From contig NZ_JAMBNV010000002.1 of the NCBI RefSeq assembly GCF_023715245.1, positions 1-64,000 of the forward strand: a stretch of DNA of 64,000 bases, given 5' to 3'. Positions 17,427 through 25,902 of the stretch are shown one piece after another (position 1 is the first letter of the stretch; each line of letters starts with the position of its first letter). Source of the stretch: Sporosarcina luteola. GTDB taxonomy: Bacteria; Bacillota; Bacilli; Bacillales_A; Planococcaceae. The notes beneath the pieces are model-generated. The model was not told the origin of the DNA. It ran no database searches and worked only from the letters and a program-made list of their open reading frames with translations. Position numbers and translations under genes: made by a program.

Positions 17427-17783
17427 ACTTCTCAATCTCCTTTGGTTTCTTCATTTAGCAATTGGTTACATTTGCAAATGAAAGCACGGCAAATTCGAGC
17501 CTTAAACTTCTATGGGAACGTTTCCGATATTTTGTATTCTCTGGAGTGGATAAAAGTTCAAGGGTTGAACTTCATAAAAATTCAGAGGCAATAGTGAAAA
17601 GGAAAGCTTGTCTTTGCCGATCGGGTTTCGCTTCGGGAAAATGCCCCGGAAGACGTTAAACCTTTTTATTCAAAAAAAAGTACTCTTCGTCACCGGAAGA
17701 GTCTCGTGTAAATGTATCCAATACTCATAGTAGTTTATCACGCCCGATGGTTATCCGCAATCAATCCGCTTTAAAAGTAATAA
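17427..17783. other. gene-free stretch upstream of cshA
   Basis: 357 bp without a supported gene. It holds the terminator of the upstream hydrolase gene (17672-17702) and then about 240 bp that must contain the cshA promoter and a possibly long 5' leader, which would be unsurprising for a cold-inducible helicase. I see no convincing -35/-10 pair with standard spacing and no recognised riboswitch. Confidence 0.5.
17672..17702 (-). terminator. terminator after the alpha/beta hydrolase
   Basis: Minus strand: stem ACTCTTC/GAAGAGT with a 7-nt loop, followed closely by eight T. It ends the ddl-murF-hydrolase transcript. Confidence 0.75.
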
Positions 17784-18488
17784 TCAGAATTCACGTGACT
17801 CTTTCTTCATGAATTCATACACCTTTGCAAACCATTCGTTGTTATCGTCACTGTAGCAAATATGGTGCTTTCCGTTTTCCGATACAATCAGCTGCTTTTG
17901 TTGAGATCCGAGTGCGCGCAATAGATGCTCCCCTGTCGAAAACGGAACGATGCCGTCCTTTTTCCCCTGCACTACGCAGACGGGCGTCGTGATCTTTCCG
18001 TAATACGGTTCCACCATTTTGACGACCCGCATGAACTCCTTCGCAGCACGGAGCGGCGTATGCCGCAATTTATAGTCGTACAAATGATAGAACGTGTTCG
18101 GCGGAAAACTTTTCGTTACGGATTCAGTCAATAAAACGGCCGCATCCGCGAGAAGTATGCGCGGACTGATATACTTCGCCGCCGCACTGAGAAGGACAAG
18201 CTTTTCGATTTTGTAGCGCAAAGCTAAATAAAGCGCGATGATGCCCCCCATCGAAAAGCCGACAATGATGATGCGGACGGTCTCCTTCCTCAACCGGTTG
18301 AGGGCAAGCTCCGCTTCCATCATCCAGTTTTCCGCGGAAACCTTGCTTAGATCGACCGGAAAATCATGTCCCGGCAGTATCGGCACGGAAGTGATCCAAT
18401 CCGTCCTCTCCTCCACATAATGAATGAAAGGACGGACTTCAAACATTCCTCCGGTAAATCCATGAAGGAACAATACACCTGTTTTCAT
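17784..18488 (-). CDS. alpha/beta hydrolase (carboxylesterase/lysophospholipase type)
   Basis: A 234-aa single-domain alpha/beta hydrolase of the Est30-like class. The oxyanion HGF motif lies at residues 9-11, the nucleophile elbow GFSMGG has S79, an Asp is in GKKDGIVPF and a late His is in GKHHICYS. No signal peptide is seen, so it is probably cytoplasmic. The substrate is unknown. It starts inside the murF stop (ATGA overlap) and is thus coupled to cell-wall synthesis genes. Confidence 0.88.
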   Translation of the reverse strand: MKTGVLFLHGFTGGMFEVRPFIHYVEERTDWITSVPILPGHDFPVDLSKVSAENWMMEAELALNRLRKETVRIIIVGFSMGGIIALYLALRYKIEKLVLLSAAAKYISPRILLADAAVLLTESVTKSFPPNTFYHLYDYKLRHTPLRAAKEFMRVVKMVEPYYGKITTPVCVVQGKKDGIVPFSTGEHLLRALGSQQKQLIVSENGKHHICYSDDNNEWFAKVYEFMKKESREF

Positions 18489-19858
18489 GCTTGCATTACA
18501 CCATCCATGATCCTTTCCAGCGCCATTCCTCTTGACCCTTTCAACAAAATGATGGAATTCCCGTCGATGGATGAAAGAAGCGACGCGATTAACGGATCAT
18601 AATTGTTTTCCGACCAGATGACTTTTGTTTCATTCCCATTTTTCTGCAGCTCTTCATAAAGCCATTTCATTCGCGGTCCAAATAAAAGGATTCCCTTTAA
18701 GCTTATAGTGCCAAGCTGTTGGGCAATCGATTCATGGTAATGCCGTTCATTTTCGCCAAGTTCCAGCATATCCCCCAAAACGACCCATTTTTCTTTGCGA
18801 AGTCCCGTTTCCTGAAGGAATGACAGTGCCGCCTTCATCGATGTCGGTGCGGCGTTATACGCATCATTGATGAACAACGCTCCATTGTCAGCGACGACAG
18901 GCTGCATCCTCATATCCGTGAGCTTTGATTGACGGAGTGCCGCCTCGATCTGATCATGGCTGAGACCAAGTTCATGCGCGATCAATATCGCTACGAGCGA
19001 GTTTTTAACTTGATGGGATCCGAAAACAGGAATTGTAAAACTGCCATCGAGAACTCCTTTAACGGAAAAACGGCTTCCTTCGTCACCCGACTCAGTTGAG
19101 ATAAGAGAGAGACCTGTTTTCTCACCGCGGCCGAAAGAGATCGCTCTCAGCTCAGGATGCGCCGATACTAACGTATGCAATAATGGTTCGTCGCCATCAT
19201 AGAAAAGAGCACCGCCTTCTTGCAGTCCATCGATGATTTCGAATTTCGCCTTTGCGATCCCTTCACGGGAACCGAGATCCTGCAAATGCGCTTCGCCGAT
19301 ATTTGTAATGACGGCATAGTGCGGCTTTGCCAAATACGAGAGGAAAGAAATTTCATTAAAACCGCTCATCCCCATTTCAAGGACGGCGACTTCTGTATCT
19401 TCTTCCAATGATAAAATCGTCAACGGCAACCCTAATTCATTATTGAAATTGCCTTCCGTCTTTCGAACATTGAAATACGGCGAAAGGACGCTTGCAACCA
19501 GATCCTTCGTCGACGTCTTGCCGTTCGAGCCGGTAATGCCGATGAACTTGCACGCAAGCTCTTCCCGGTAAGCACGAGCTAGCTGTTGCAGCGCGAGTTC
19601 CGGGTCATCGACGAAAATGAGGGGGATGTCAGCAGGAGCACCAGGCTCATCTTTCATCCACAGTGAAGCAGCTGCGCCCTTTTCAATCGCTTGACGGACG
19701 AATTGGTGGCCATTCACCAGTTCGCCGCGGAACGGGATGAACAGATCGCCCTCGTTAAGGGTACGCGTGTCAATCGATACCCCGCTTACACGTACATCTT
19801 CCATTAGTTGCCCATCCGCTTGCAGCCACTCTGCCAGTACTGTCATTAACCGTTTCAC
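18485..19858 (-). CDS. murF: UDP-MurNAc-tripeptide--D-Ala-D-Ala ligase MurF
   Basis: A 457-aa Mur ligase. The P-loop GITGSNGKTSTKD (about residue 107), the central Mur ligase motif around LEMGMSGFNEI and the NDAYNAAPTSMKAAL segment are present. It adds the D-Ala-D-Ala dipeptide made by Ddl. It has a GTG start with GAGTG 8 nt upstream and lies 12 bp after ddl in one operon, completing the alr-ddl-murF pathway of this window. Confidence 0.97.
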   Translation of the reverse strand: MKRLMTVLAEWLQADGQLMEDVRVSGVSIDTRTLNEGDLFIPFRGELVNGHQFVRQAIEKGAAASLWMKDEPGAPADIPLIFVDDPELALQQLARAYREELACKFIGITGSNGKTSTKDLVASVLSPYFNVRKTEGNFNNELGLPLTILSLEEDTEVAVLEMGMSGFNEISFLSYLAKPHYAVITNIGEAHLQDLGSREGIAKAKFEIIDGLQEGGALFYDGDEPLLHTLVSAHPELRAISFGRGEKTGLSLISTESGDEGSRFSVKGVLDGSFTIPVFGSHQVKNSLVAILIAHELGLSHDQIEAALRQSKLTDMRMQPVVADNGALFINDAYNAAPTSMKAALSFLQETGLRKEKWVVLGDMLELGENERHYHESIAQQLGTISLKGILLFGPRMKWLYEELQKNGNETKVIWSENNYDPLIASLLSSIDGNSIILLKGSRGMALERIMDGVMQA

Positions 19859-19870
19859 AATCTATCACAC

Positions 19871-20935
19871 TCAATCCATTGTATATTGTATCTGTTTCTT
19901 CTCTTCATGCCGTTCTAGTGCCAGTTCAATCAGCCTGTCAATCAATTCCGGGTAGGACGTGCCTGTATTCTGCCATAGCAGCGGGAACATGCTCGTCGGC
20001 GTGAAGCCAGGCATCGTGTTGATCTCATTGATGAGCACTTCATCCTCGTCCGTCACGAAAAAGTCAGCCCGTACGAGCCCTGCACAATCAAGCACTTTGA
20101 ATGCACGGATCGCCATATCCTTCAATGTGGTTTCCACTTCGTCAGTCACCGGGGCAGGAATGAGCAATTCCGTACTGCCATCCTGGTATTTCGCTTCATA
20201 ATCATAAAATGCCGCAACGGGTTTAATCTCCCCGAGGACGGAACACGCCGGATCATCATTGCCAAGGATGCCGACTTCGATTTCACGCGCAGTGACTCCT
20301 TGCTCAACGATAATTTTTCGATCAAATTTCAAAGCGAAATTGACTGCGGCGATAAGGCTCTCATGATCCGTCGCCTTGCTGATGCCTACACTTGAACCCA
20401 AGTTTGCAGGCTTAACGAACATCGGGAACGTCAATTCCTTCTCCATTTTTTCAACCCAGTACTGTTGGTCCTTTTTCCATTGAGTGCGGATGAAATGGAC
20501 GTAAGGAACTTGCTTCAGTCCGGCTTGTGCGAATAGCTGCTTCATGACGACTTTATCCATGCCCGCAGAAGAAGATAGTACGCCATTGCCTGCATACGGG
20601 ATGTTCATCACTTCAAACAGTCCTTGAACCGTTCCATCTTCCCCGTTCGTTCCGTGCAACAGTGGAAGGATGATGTCAGGTGTCCCGTTTCCATTCAAAA
20701 AATCATGGATGCTGTCGGGCTTTCCTCCAACGTGTTCCAACCGCAATTCCTCGATCGATTCGGCAGGAGCTGCGAGAGGCTCGCCTTTCCTCCACTCGCC
20801 TTCATACGTTATATATACAGGAATCACTTCATATTTATCAAAGTCAATCGCATTTGTAACCGCCGTGGCAGTTGATAGGGATACTTCGTGCTCAGCTGAT
20901 TTGCCGCCATACACTAAACCCAGTTTCTTTTTCAT
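19871..20935 (-). CDS. ddl: D-alanine--D-alanine ligase
   Basis: A 354-aa ATP-grasp ligase. The N-terminal GGKSAEHEVSL, the LHGTNGEDGTVQG loop, the PANLGSSVGI loop and the C-terminal EINTMPGFTPTSM Mg/ATP site are all present. Tyr is found in the omega-loop position region (KYQDGS), consistent with a D-Ala-D-Ala rather than a D-Ala-D-Lac ligase; this last point is inference. It is the first gene of the ddl-murF-hydrolase operon. Confidence 0.97.
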   Translation of the reverse strand: MKKKLGLVYGGKSAEHEVSLSTATAVTNAIDFDKYEVIPVYITYEGEWRKGEPLAAPAESIEELRLEHVGGKPDSIHDFLNGNGTPDIILPLLHGTNGEDGTVQGLFEVMNIPYAGNGVLSSSAGMDKVVMKQLFAQAGLKQVPYVHFIRTQWKKDQQYWVEKMEKELTFPMFVKPANLGSSVGISKATDHESLIAAVNFALKFDRKIIVEQGVTAREIEVGILGNDDPACSVLGEIKPVAAFYDYEAKYQDGSTELLIPAPVTDEVETTLKDMAIRAFKVLDCAGLVRADFFVTDEDEVLINEINTMPGFTPTSMFPLLWQNTGTSYPELIDRLIELALERHEEKKQIQYTMD

Positions 20936-21256
20936 AAATCTCCCTCACTAACCGTTAGATTTTCGTTCCTATAGTTTACCACGAAACGACGTACCCGTTC
21001 GTATAATATGATGATCCGGAAGGACCTTTTTCATTTTTGGCAACTTCCTACCCAAAAGGACGTCACTTTGAAGGATATGATTACAGGCACTACATGCGCT
21101 ATACTATAGTTTGAAAGATTCCTCTCTCTATATGTATGCTAGTGTCACGAGTAGTTTGATAATTGACTTATAGATATATACGTACAAACACTCCGTTTTC
21201 CGTTATAATAATATGTAGTTTCTCTGCAAATCCAACTAACTGATAAGGTGAATTAA
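20936..21256. other. divergent promoter region of ddl and the rodA-like gene
   Basis: 321 bp without a gene. On the plus strand TATAAT occurs at 21204-21209 and TTGACT at 21163-21168, but they are too far apart to be one promoter, so the rodA promoter is not settled. No repeat or riboswitch is recognised. Confidence 0.4.
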
Positions 21257-22456
21257 ATGAATTTAGATAAAAAACCTGTAGATCGATTCGATTGGCCGCT
21301 TGCTTTCATCCTGTTGCTATTCTTCGTAATCAGCATCATCGCCATCGCATCCGCTCAGACGACAGGACAATATAAGATAAACTCCATTCCGGTAAATTTC
21401 ATCCCGTCACAGATCCAATGGTATGTCATCGGCTCTATCATAATCGCCATCACAATGTACTTGGAGCCGGAACAATATAAGAAAGCTGCCTGGATCATCT
21501 ACGGTGGCGGCGTATTTCTCTTGGTAACGCTTTTCATTTTGCCTGAAAGCATGGAACTTGTCTCCCGCAGAAATGGCGCGAAAAGCTGGTTCCACCTGCC
21601 ATTCGGCATCGGCAGCATCCAGCCCGCTGAATTCATGAAGACGTTTTTCATCATCGGCATGGCGCGCACGATAACGAATCACCACGAACGCTATTTGGAA
21701 AAGACGTTGCAGACCGATTTTTTGCTGCTCGGTAAAATCGCCGCAGTCTTCCTCCTTCCGTTCTCGTTCATCATGCTGCAGCCCGATTTAGGAACCGGGC
21801 TAGTCTTCATTGCCATCACTGTCGCATTGGTCATCGTGGCAGGCATCACTTGGCGCATCATCCTACCGATTTTCGCTGTAACCGCAACTCTGGGAGGAAC
21901 ACTGCTTTGGATGGCACTATACGCGCAGGAATTTATGGCGAAGCTCGGTTTCAAACCGTACCACTTTGAACGGATCTATTCATGGCTCGATCCGTATTCC
22001 TATGCGTCGAATGAAGGGCTCCATCTCATCACTTCCTTGAATGCAATCGGATCAGGGGAGATATTCGGAAAAGGGTTCAAAGGGCGCGAAGTGTATGTCG
22101 CAGAAAGCCATACCGATTTCATCTTCAGCGTCATCGGGGAAGACTGGGGCTTCATTGGCGCAAGCCTCGTCATTTGCCTATACTTCTTCCTGATTTATCA
22201 TATGACGAAGATCACGCTCGAACTGAAGGATCCTTTCAGTACATACATTTGCGCTGGCATCATCGCAATGATCACGTTCCACGTATTTGAAAATATCGGC
22301 ATGACGACCCAGCTATTGCCGATAACGGGTATTCCCCTCCCGTTCATTAGTTACGGAGGCAGCTCATTGATGGGCAATATGCTCGCCATCGGCCTCGTCT
22401 TCAGCATGAAATTCCATCACCGGACGTACATGTTCAGCTCGGATGATGAGGAATAA
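21257..22456 (+). CDS. RodA/FtsW/SpoVE-family peptidoglycan glycosyltransferase
   Basis: A 399-aa SEDS protein with about ten transmembrane helices. The family signatures GIGSIQPAEFMK, LQPDLGTGLVF, GFKGREVYVAESHTDFIF and the final PFISYGGSS are visible; the first Asp after LQP is the catalytic residue of SEDS polymerases. It polymerises lipid II with a class B PBP partner. RodA is more likely than FtsW from the length and isolated location, but I cannot separate them safely. The start has AAGGTG 7 nt upstream. Confidence 0.93.
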   Translation: MNLDKKPVDRFDWPLAFILLLFFVISIIAIASAQTTGQYKINSIPVNFIPSQIQWYVIGSIIIAITMYLEPEQYKKAAWIIYGGGVFLLVTLFILPESMELVSRRNGAKSWFHLPFGIGSIQPAEFMKTFFIIGMARTITNHHERYLEKTLQTDFLLLGKIAAVFLLPFSFIMLQPDLGTGLVFIAITVALVIVAGITWRIILPIFAVTATLGGTLLWMALYAQEFMAKLGFKPYHFERIYSWLDPYSYASNEGLHLITSLNAIGSGEIFGKGFKGREVYVAESHTDFIFSVIGEDWGFIGASLVICLYFFLIYHMTKITLELKDPFSTYICAGIIAMITFHVFENIGMTTQLLPITGIPLPFISYGGSSLMGNMLAIGLVFSMKFHHRTYMFSSDDEE

Positions 22457-22460
22457 AGAA

Positions 22461-22604
22461 AAGCGGAAGGCGCCTGCCTAGATGCGACCGGCATAAGGCA
22501 AAGATGCGAAGTGGCGGTCTATGCCACACAGCAGCTGTGACTTATGACCCGAGCATCTGGCGCCTGGAGCTAGACAATAACGGGCAGCGGAAGGCGCCTG
22601 CTGC
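22461..22604. repeat. dispersed structured repeat (GGCGCCTG...GGCGCCTGGAGCTAGACA type)
   Basis: A block of about 115 bp bounded by GCGGAAGGCGCCTG (about 22467) and CATCTGGCGCCTGGAGCTAGACA (about 22552-22575), with a central GTGACTTATGACC. A truncated second copy of the left end (CAGCGGAAGGCGCCTGCTGCAG) starts near 22586. Similar blocks are common between genes in Bacillaceae and Planococcaceae. Self-complementary GGCGCC ends suggest a folded RNA or a MITE-like unit. Confidence 0.7.
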
Positions 22605-22605
22605 A

Positions 22606-22778
22606 GAAACGCATAAATTGTTTTATTCGCGCATAAACAGCTGGAAAAACGCATAAATCCATTTTTCCACGCATAAACAGCTGGAAAGGCTCATAAATCT
22701 ATTTTTCCACGCATAAACAATCGTAAACGCGCATAAACCATTGAATTCACGCATAACACGTCCCATAAAAGCATAAAA
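22606..22778. repeat. 20-bp periodic array, core ACGCATAAA
   Basis: GCATAA (or TCATAA) starts at 22611, 22631, 22651, 22671, 22691, 22711, 22731, 22751 and 22771: nine units with an exact 20-bp period. Units 2 and 4 share the spacer CAGCTGGAAA, and units 3 and 5 share ATTTTTCCAC, giving a 40-bp higher-order repeat. It is located between two convergent genes, and its last unit merges with the terminator. Confidence 0.92.
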
Positions 22779-22814
22779 AAATCTCTCGCATGCAAGTATG
22801 CGGGAGATTTTTTG
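22775..22814. terminator. bidirectional terminator
   Basis: Stem AAAAAATCTC-CGCAT/ATGCG-GAGATTTTTT around GCAAGT, with A and T runs on both sides. It serves the small minus-strand gene and the plus-strand rodA-like transcript. Confidence 0.85.
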
Positions 22815-22955
22815 TTATGACTGTATTTGCGGGTCATTTACAGGTGGCGCGAGGGCTTTCAGCATTTCCATACGGGATTTAGTTGCTGTTGCCGAAACAC
22901 CCAACTTCGCCAAGTTGGAGATGATTTTTTTCAAATCAACCTTTTCATTCGCCAT
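22815..22955 (-). CDS. small hypothetical protein
   Basis: A 46-aa lysine-rich protein (begins MANEKVDLKKI) with no recognised domain, membrane segment or signal. The ATG at 22955 has a strong GAGGTGG ribosome binding site. The frame stays open upstream to a second plausible start at about 23051 (GGAG 7 nt before), which would add an acidic His/Asp/Glu-rich segment with two Cys. Which start is used is unclear. Function unknown. Confidence 0.6.
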   Translation of the reverse strand: MANEKVDLKKIISNLAKLGVSATATKSRMEMLKALAPPVNDPQIQS

Positions 22956-23253
22956 CTTTTCCACCTCGACCTTTCTATATGTTGTTGACGTGTCTTCGCA
23001 TTGGAAAGTTTCATGATCAATATGAAAATCATGCCATTTTTCATCTATACACATCATACCACTCCTGTCCACTTTTAAATCTTTCAATTATGTTACAAAT
23101 TGTTCGCCTTTTGTAAATGCTTTATACACGAAAGAAAAATAAAAGCTTGCGTTTTAAGAAGAGCTCATTGCATTAAACACCTTTTCCTTTGTCACTACAC
23201 GATTGGCAGAGTAAAATAGTCGTATTGATGTCAAAGTGAAAGCAGGTACATAC

Positions 23254-24414
23254 ATGAAAAAACCAATTCTACTCTTAATGTCTGTTCAATTTTTCGTATA
23301 TCTAGGTTTCGGCATCATCATCCCTGTTTTGCCGGAAGTGATTGTGCAGCAGGGTCTATCCGAAATCCATGTTGGCGGATTGCTGACGGTTTATTCTCTC
23401 GCATCTTTTTTCACCGCTCCGCTATGGGGTTCATTATCCGACCGTGTCGGGCGCAAGAAACTAATACTAATTGGGCTTCTTGGCTTCAGCCTGAGTTTTT
23501 TCCTGTTCGCATTCTTCATTCATAACCTAACGTTGCTGTACCTTTCCCGTGTCGTCGGTGGGATTTTCTCGGGGGCATTGTACACAGCGGTTACCGGGTT
23601 TGTAGGGGATATGACGACGGAAGAGAATCGGAATAAATATATGGGATTGCTCGGCATGTCGATCGGACTTGGCTTCATTTTCGGTCCTGCGATCGGCGGC
23701 GTGCTCGGCGACATTAGCCTGCAAACTCCATTTATCGCGTCCGGCATATTAACGCTGCTTCTTCTAGTCTACGCGGGAATCATTCTGAAAGAGCCGGAGC
23801 GTACTGGCGAGGTGAATAAACGGGCATTGCTCCCGAAAGGCGGTATGATGCTGTGGCACTATCGGATACGGAACTTGTTCCTACTCTCCTTCATGGTGAC
23901 ATTGATTTTGGCAGGAATCGAATCCACATTCCAATTGTTCCAGATTTCCGCAATCGAAATCACCCCTAAGCAAATCGGCTATTTGTTCATGGCAAGCGGA
24001 TTTGTAGACGCGGCCATTCAAGGCGGTGTCGTCCGTCGGGTGAAGAACGGGACGGAAACGAAATGGATCTTGGGCGGCCAAGTCATTACGGCCATTGGAC
24101 TGATCTTGATTCCGTTCACAGGTAGTCTCTTCTGGGCAGGTGTTGCGCTCAGTATCTTCACAGCAGGTAACGCACTCACGCGGACAATCCTCGTTTCGTT
24201 GACGTCAAAGGAATCCGGCGGGAAGTATGGAACTGCTGCCGGCATGACGTATTCAATGGACAATATGGGACGGATCATTGGACCGCTTTTATTCACATGG
24301 CTACTCACGACAATGAACGGCGGGATATACTTTATATCCGCAGCACTCGCAGTCATTTCAATCGTCCTCATTTTCATGTATCGCAAATCTTCGAAGACAT
24401 TGCGCAACGCATAA
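23254..24414 (+). CDS. MFS multidrug efflux transporter (Bmr/NorA-like)
   Basis: A 386-aa, 12-helix major facilitator of the drug:H+ antiporter group. Loop 2-3 motif A is GSLSDRVGRKKLILIG, and motif C-like GLGFIFGPAIGG lies in helix 5, typical of exporters. The start ATG at 23254 has AGGT 6 nt upstream. It is monocistronic, ended by a bidirectional terminator. The substrate is not predictable from sequence. Confidence 0.9.
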   Translation: MKKPILLLMSVQFFVYLGFGIIIPVLPEVIVQQGLSEIHVGGLLTVYSLASFFTAPLWGSLSDRVGRKKLILIGLLGFSLSFFLFAFFIHNLTLLYLSRVVGGIFSGALYTAVTGFVGDMTTEENRNKYMGLLGMSIGLGFIFGPAIGGVLGDISLQTPFIASGILTLLLLVYAGIILKEPERTGEVNKRALLPKGGMMLWHYRIRNLFLLSFMVTLILAGIESTFQLFQISAIEITPKQIGYLFMASGFVDAAIQGGVVRRVKNGTETKWILGGQVITAIGLILIPFTGSLFWAGVALSIFTAGNALTRTILVSLTSKESGGKYGTAAGMTYSMDNMGRIIGPLLFTWLLTTMNGGIYFISAALAVISIVLIFMYRKSSKTLRNA

Positions 24415-24416
24415 GT

Positions 24417-24456
24417 AAAGCGAAGCCCTTCCGGATACCGGATGAGCTTCGCTTTT
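24417..24456. terminator. bidirectional terminator
   Basis: Stem AAAGCGAAGC/GCTTCGCTTT between the convergent MFS and S41 peptidase genes. Confidence 0.8.
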
Positions 24457-24472
24457 CATTTAGGTCACCCTA

Positions 24473-25744
24473 TTAGTTCACTTCAACACTACTTCTCGAC
24501 AGAAGATCTAAAGCCTTCTCCACATCCACATCTTTCTCAATATGCTCCGGTGTCCATGGAATATGAATATGCGGCGTAATGCCAACGCCCGTCATGCCCT
24601 GCCCTTTATCAATTCTGGTTAAACGGGAAGATGGATACATCAGCTCAAAACCTTCCTCCCAATTCATGCTAACCAAGTTCGCGTAATCATTCAGTCCCAT
24701 AGTCGCCCTGCCAATGACCGTCACTTTATTAGATTTTTTTACAAGTTCCACAAAGGAGTCTCCCGAACTGCCACAATAAACATCCGTCAAAACAATAATT
24801 GAGGAAGGGTGTTTCATTCCTTTGACGAAGGTATCGCTAACCATATCGCCAAAATCAAATTCCACGAATCCTTTCCCACGATTGCGCTCCCATTCGTTTT
24901 TAAAAACTTCCAATACATGACGCGCGTGCTCATCATCCGTTCCTGCAAGCATCTCCTCCAGTTCAGGCAAAACACGAATCGCGCTTGCTTCCGTGCAATT
25001 AATCAACATTTTATCATCGTCAGACCCCGCCAGCTCCATACCCTCTTCAGGCATCAAATAAGGAAGCAATGGATAAATACTGGCATCAGATCCGCCATAA
25101 TTTACGCGTACATCGATAATCCACTTCTCCGTCGTTTCAAGAAACTCTTTATTGTCCACGACCATTTTCGCGATGGCGTCCGGATTTGCAAAATCGGTCA
25201 TCGTAATAAAAACCGTGTCTTGCCTCTTCTCTACAGAATACGTCGGGACATAAGGTTTTTTATCATATAAGCCGAATGTGAATTTCTGCTTTCCATTTGC
25301 GCCTACTACTTCGCCTTCCGGATAAAGCATTAAGATCGGTGCCCAATTCTCCCGCTCAGGATGGTTTTCATTCAGCCTTCTTTGATAAAGTTCCTTCAAT
25401 TCAAGGATGCTTTTTCCACCCAACGAAACAATACTCATCCCAGGCTCAAGCCGCTCCTCCGAATCCACTTCCGTAACATACAGCCGATCTTTGTAGCGTC
25501 GCACTTTGAAGCCGCGGTCTTTCGGCTGTTCATTGTCCGCGTTTTCCATAATGAAATGAATATGTCGATCGTTGAAATCGAGCAAGTACTCTTCAACAAT
25601 TTCCTTGAATTCCTTATTCGACAACTGATCATTCCCTTTAATCAATTCAAGGAAATGCTCTGGTCTGTCACACCCTCGCTTATCCTTCCAACCCGCATAG
25701 TCGTTCTGCATAATGTCTACAATTTGTTTAAAAATCTTTTCCAT
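24473..25744 (-). CDS. S41-family peptidase (C-terminal processing protease-like)
   Basis: A protein of about 423 aa. The C-terminal half is an S41 peptidase domain: RVNYGGSD in the middle and TDVYCGSSGDSFVELVKKS, where the GSSGDSF serine is the probable nucleophile. A PDZ-like stretch (VSLGGKSILELKELY) precedes it. There is no signal peptide, so it is probably cytoplasmic, unlike secreted CtpA/B. The ATG at 25744 is chosen for the GGGGG 8 nt upstream. It is flanked upstream by a duplicated fragment of the neighbouring MFS gene. Confidence 0.82.
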   Translation of the reverse strand: MEKIFKQIVDIMQNDYAGWKDKRGCDRPEHFLELIKGNDQLSNKEFKEIVEEYLLDFNDRHIHFIMENADNEQPKDRGFKVRRYKDRLYVTEVDSEERLEPGMSIVSLGGKSILELKELYQRRLNENHPERENWAPILMLYPEGEVVGANGKQKFTFGLYDKKPYVPTYSVEKRQDTVFITMTDFANPDAIAKMVVDNKEFLETTEKWIIDVRVNYGGSDASIYPLLPYLMPEEGMELAGSDDDKMLINCTEASAIRVLPELEEMLAGTDDEHARHVLEVFKNEWERNRGKGFVEFDFGDMVSDTFVKGMKHPSSIIVLTDVYCGSSGDSFVELVKKSNKVTVIGRATMGLNDYANLVSMNWEEGFELMYPSSRLTRIDKGQGMTGVGITPHIHIPWTPEHIEKDVDVEKALDLLSRSSVEVN

Positions 25745-25749
25745 TCCCC

Positions 25750-25798
25750 AATCCCCCATTCTACTGTTCTTGCACAACTTCCGTTTTTACGATTAATG
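25750..25798 (-). pseudogene. duplicated 3' fragment of the adjacent MFS gene
   Basis: About 45 bp here closely match 25890-25938, which encodes the end of the MFS transporter. Read on the minus strand this copy still spells IVKTEVVQEQ-stop, against ILKTEMVQEQ-stop in the intact gene. It looks like the remnant of a lost paralogue or of the event that placed the S41 gene here. Confidence 0.75.
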
Positions 25799-25902
25799 AT
25801 TCCTATAGATATACGGTTCTCCATGAAGAATAGTTTCAATTAACTAAACATTAGTGCGATTGATTAGAAGTAAAAGCTCTCCCCCTAACCAAATCCCCCA
25901 TT

